Assembly (NCBI GenBank): GCA_029935325.1
Contig: JAOZKO010000011.1
Coordinates: 1 to 16,955, forward strand
Length of the DNA: 16,955 nt
Direction of reading: 5' to 3'
Source of the DNA: Bacteroidales bacterium
Lineage (GTDB): Bacteria > Bacteroidota > Bacteroidia > Bacteroidales > UBA1556
Made by a program: the position numbers and the translations under genes. Shown here piece by piece: positions 14,864 to 16,955 of the stretch. How positions within the stretch are numbered: the first letter of the stretch is position 1; each line of letters starts with the position of its first letter. The notes under the pieces were generated by a model. That model searched no databases. It saw only the letters and a list, made by a program, of their open reading frames with translations, and was not told where the DNA came from.

Positions 14864-15341
14864 ACCTAAATTTTCAAGTCACAATATTACAAATTATTTT
14901 TACATTCATAACACCAAAAATAAAACGTTTTATCATGAGTAACAATCAAGTTTATACTCATTGTTTTAATTTTGGTTACACCCTGGCTAACAATTCCTTT
15001 TTTCACCCAAAATTTCATACGAGATATGTAAAAAACTAAAAGGAACTAAAACTCCAAAGTATAAACTAATGACAAAACCAATCCATAAACGTTGCATATT
15101 GGATTAAATAAATTGGATTTAGAGTATAAACTTAATAAAGATTTTTCTCTTTTTGCATTAATTATTGTGCCTGTTTCATTGCTTGTATACTAAAGCAATT
15201 GTACTATTAATTATAAATCAATTATAAGTATTTGTTAATCTGCAATTAGGGCTCGATATTTAAAAGCTCAATTTGATTAAAACAAAAGCAATAAAGTTAA
15301 AATATATAAGTTATTATGGCAATACAAATTCTATTTACAAT
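14864..15341. other. Non-coding interval between divergent porP/sprF and porU
   Basis: The left end holds the porP promoter. The rest is AT-rich and shows no credible gene; a 34-codon reading frame from ATG 14935 has no recognisable features. A plus-strand -7 match, TAATTTTG (14967-14974), would give porU a leader of over 350 nt and has no -33 box. A 10-bp direct repeat AGTATAAACT occurs at 15058-15067 and 15123-15132. No box matching TAnnTTTG is seen close to porU. Confidence 0.6.
14915..14945 (-). promoter_or_regulatory. Promoter of the porP-gldJ operon
   Basis: On the minus strand, TTG (14945-14943), a 20-bp spacer and TATTTTTG (14922-14915) match both Bacteroidota promoter boxes. Transcription would start near 14908, about 45 nt before the ATG. 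The spacer and the edge of the -7 box contain a perfect 14-bp palindrome, ATAAAACGTTTTAT (14920-14933), a possible operator. Confidence 0.65.
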
Positions 15342-16955
15342 ATGAGATTTATTTATCAATTTACTTTTGGCTTTTTATTATTGATTCCTTTGTTGGGTAT
15401 AGCTCAATTGGATTATTATAATGATATACAATTAAAATGGAATACCGAAAGTTTTGAAGACACAACAATAGTTGACTTAAGACAACTAGAATTTGACAAT
15501 TCACTTTCAGATAACAAATCTAAGGGATTAGCTTCCTACTATCAGGTTATTAAACTGAAGCCAAGTCAGCAGTTAAGTGTCAGCATTAATAATATTCAAA
15601 CTTTAAAAATTGAAAATGTAAATAATTATCAAGAATATAGAAAGCTATTAGACTCTAACTTTACAACTACGGTAGAATACCTATATGATAGGGGTGAAAA
15701 GGCTGCTATAATAAGGTTAGTATGTTTTGCTGAAAAGAACAATAATGAGATTCACCGACTCCAATCAATGAAGCTTATAATAAACATTAGCAATACCTCT
15801 AAAATAGGGTCGAGCAAAGGGCGTATTTATGCTTCACACTCTGTTTTATCACAAGGCGACTGGTATAAAATAAAGATTAGTAAAAGTGGTATTTATAAAA
15901 TTAGTGGTGCAGATTTACAAGATATGGGATTCTCTCTTTCTGGTTTAAGTATAAATGAAGTTAGGCTATATGGTAATGGTGGCGGCATGTTAGCAGAAGC
16001 TAATAGTATATTCAGGCATGATGACCTTTTTGAAAATGCCATTGAAGTTTATGATTTAAACTCAAATGGTTCTTTTGATGCAGGTGATTATTTTCTTTTT
16101 TACGGTAAAGGACCTCATTTGTGGAATTACAATAATACTCATAAGTACTTCACACATAAGAAACATATTTATGATGACTACGCATATTACTATATTACAA
16201 TCAGAAGTGGCAATGGTAATAGAATAATTAATGATACAAATAGTTATGGTACTGCAAATATAAATGTTACTGATTTTGTGGATTTTTTATATCACGAAAA
16301 CGACTCATTAAATTTAATAAAAACTGGTAGAGAGTGGTATGGAGAACAATATGATGTAATTACTACTTATAAATATAAATTTCAGTTTCCTAATATAATG
16401 ATTAATAAAGATGTGATACTTCGTACTGAAGTAATTGCTCGCTCTACTAATAATAGCACTATGTTGTATAGGGCTAACGGCAAAGAAAAGACTTTTCAGT
16501 TTGCAGCCGTCAATCCCCACTATTTAGCTACCTATGCTCATAGTATTAATGATACTTTCTTATTTAAAACAAATAGCTCAACCATTGATGTTCAACTTTT
16601 TTATAGCAAACCAAATTCTAGTGCTCAAGCTTGGCTCAATTATATTGAGATAAACGCCCAACGACACTTAACTATGTCAGGACAGCAGATGGATTTTAGG
16701 ACACCAAGTGCTGTTGGCTTAGGAAATAGTGCTGAATATACTCTGGAAAATGCTAGCCAAAACACTAGAATATGGGATATTAGCAATCCTCTTGTGCCAA
16801 TAATAATGAACTCTAGCATTACATCAAACACTCTTAAATTTACTAGCAGTGCTGATAGTTTAAAAACTTTCGTTGCACATCAAGGTGGTTATTATACCCC
16901 AACAAAGGTTGGGTCGGTGGAAAATCAGGATTTACACTCATTAAGCAAAATTGAC
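15342..16955 (+). CDS. porU: Type IX secretion sortase PorU, N-terminal part (runs off right edge)
   Basis: First 538 codons of PorU, the gingipain-like (C25) cysteine sortase that removes the C-terminal signal of T9SS cargo at the cell surface and transfers the cargo to lipopolysaccharide. The frame is open to the window end. A signal peptide covers residues 1-21 (PLLGIA, then QLDYY). The N-terminal domain shows the family marks GDWYKIKISKSGIYKISGAD (172-191), VRLYGNGGGML (207-217), ENAIEV (231-236) and DAGDYFLFYGKGPHLW (246-261). The final visible residues (KVGSVENQDLHSLSKID) are the expected entry to the peptidase domain, so the catalytic His and Cys lie outside the window. It is divergent from porP-gldJ and co-oriented with distant porV. 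The call rests on the non-catalytic part plus context, but the match is strong. Confidence 0.92.
   Translation, partial: MRFIYQFTFGFLLLIPLLGIAQLDYYNDIQLKWNTESFEDTTIVDLRQLEFDNSLSDNKSKGLASYYQVIKLKPSQQLSVSINNIQTLKIENVNNYQEYRKLLDSNFTTTVEYLYDRGEKAAIIRLVCFAEKNNNEIHRLQSMKLIINISNTSKIGSSKGRIYASHSVLSQGDWYKIKISKSGIYKISGADLQDMGFSLSGLSINEVRLYGNGGGMLAEANSIFRHDDLFENAIEVYDLNSNGSFDAGDYFLFYGKGPHLWNYNNTHKYFTHKKHIYDDYAYYYITIRSGNGNRIINDTNSYGTANINVTDFVDFLYHENDSLNLIKTGREWYGEQYDVITTYKYKFQFPNIMINKDVILRTEVIARSTNNSTMLYRANGKEKTFQFAAVNPHYLATYAHSINDTFLFKTNSSTIDVQLFYSKPNSSAQAWLNYIEINAQRHLTMSGQQMDFRTPSAVGLGNSAEYTLENASQNTRIWDISNPLVPIIMNSSITSNTLKFTSSADSLKTFVAHQGGYYTPTKVGSVENQDLHSLSKID

Noticed and set aside
14935..15039. A 34-codon plus-strand frame upstream of porU
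   Set aside because: No signal, no motif and it overlaps the porP promoter; chance is the simpler explanation.

Overview
The window is an AT-rich stretch of a Bacteroidota chromosome. Three things support this. It carries type IX secretion (T9SS) and gliding-type genes found only in that phylum (porV, porU, a porP/sprF-family gene, gldJ). Several intergenic regions carry the Bacteroidota -7 promoter box TAnnTTTG, in some cases with an upstream TTG. There are no convincing Shine-Dalgarno sequences, and signal peptides and SPII lipoboxes are common. The genus cannot be named from sequence alone. I saw no tRNA, rRNA, CRISPR array, transposase or phage gene.

Layout, left to right. (1) A 5'-partial M16 zinc peptidase gene (minus) is divergent from glyA (plus); the region between them has back-to-back promoters with small palindromes. 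(2) glyA ends in a 78-bp element with 12-bp inverted terminal repeats enclosing a GCAAAG tandem. A bidirectional terminator follows, then an unidentified predicted outer-membrane beta-barrel gene (minus). (3) A 517-bp non-coding region holds three stacked hairpins, possibly a small minus-strand RNA, and then a very good promoter for the tight operon porV-ispF-mobA-like (1-bp gaps). (4) A YbdG-type mechanosensitive channel (minus) is divergent from a class 3 aldehyde dehydrogenase (plus); their -7 boxes are back to back. (5) Two hairpin terminators separate the dehydrogenase from a minus-strand unit of a TonB-dependent copper receptor (OprC/NosA type, with the expected CxxxM and HxM copper ligands) followed by a small lipoprotein. 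An inverted repeat sits on the receptor promoter. (6) A minus-strand porP/sprF-gldJ operon with its own terminator and promoter is divergent, across about 480 bp, from porU (plus), which runs off the right edge just where its peptidase domain should begin.

How the genes fit together. PorV and PorU are partners at the outer-membrane end of the T9SS: PorU is the sortase that removes the C-terminal signal and PorV brings substrates to it. GldJ and PorP/SprF proteins belong to the envelope-spanning part. In Flavobacterium johnsoniae gldJ, porU and porV are neighbours, as I recall. Here the same genes are present, but porV is more than 10 kb from porU, separated by isoprenoid/cofactor genes, a channel, a dehydrogenase and a copper-uptake unit. 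Nothing here proves a new system. The best leads are the copper-receptor/lipoprotein unit with its operator-like repeat, the TIR-flanked GCAAAG element, the candidate small RNA upstream of porV, the GldJ insert, and a recurring TTGCA/TGCAA motif at several promoters.
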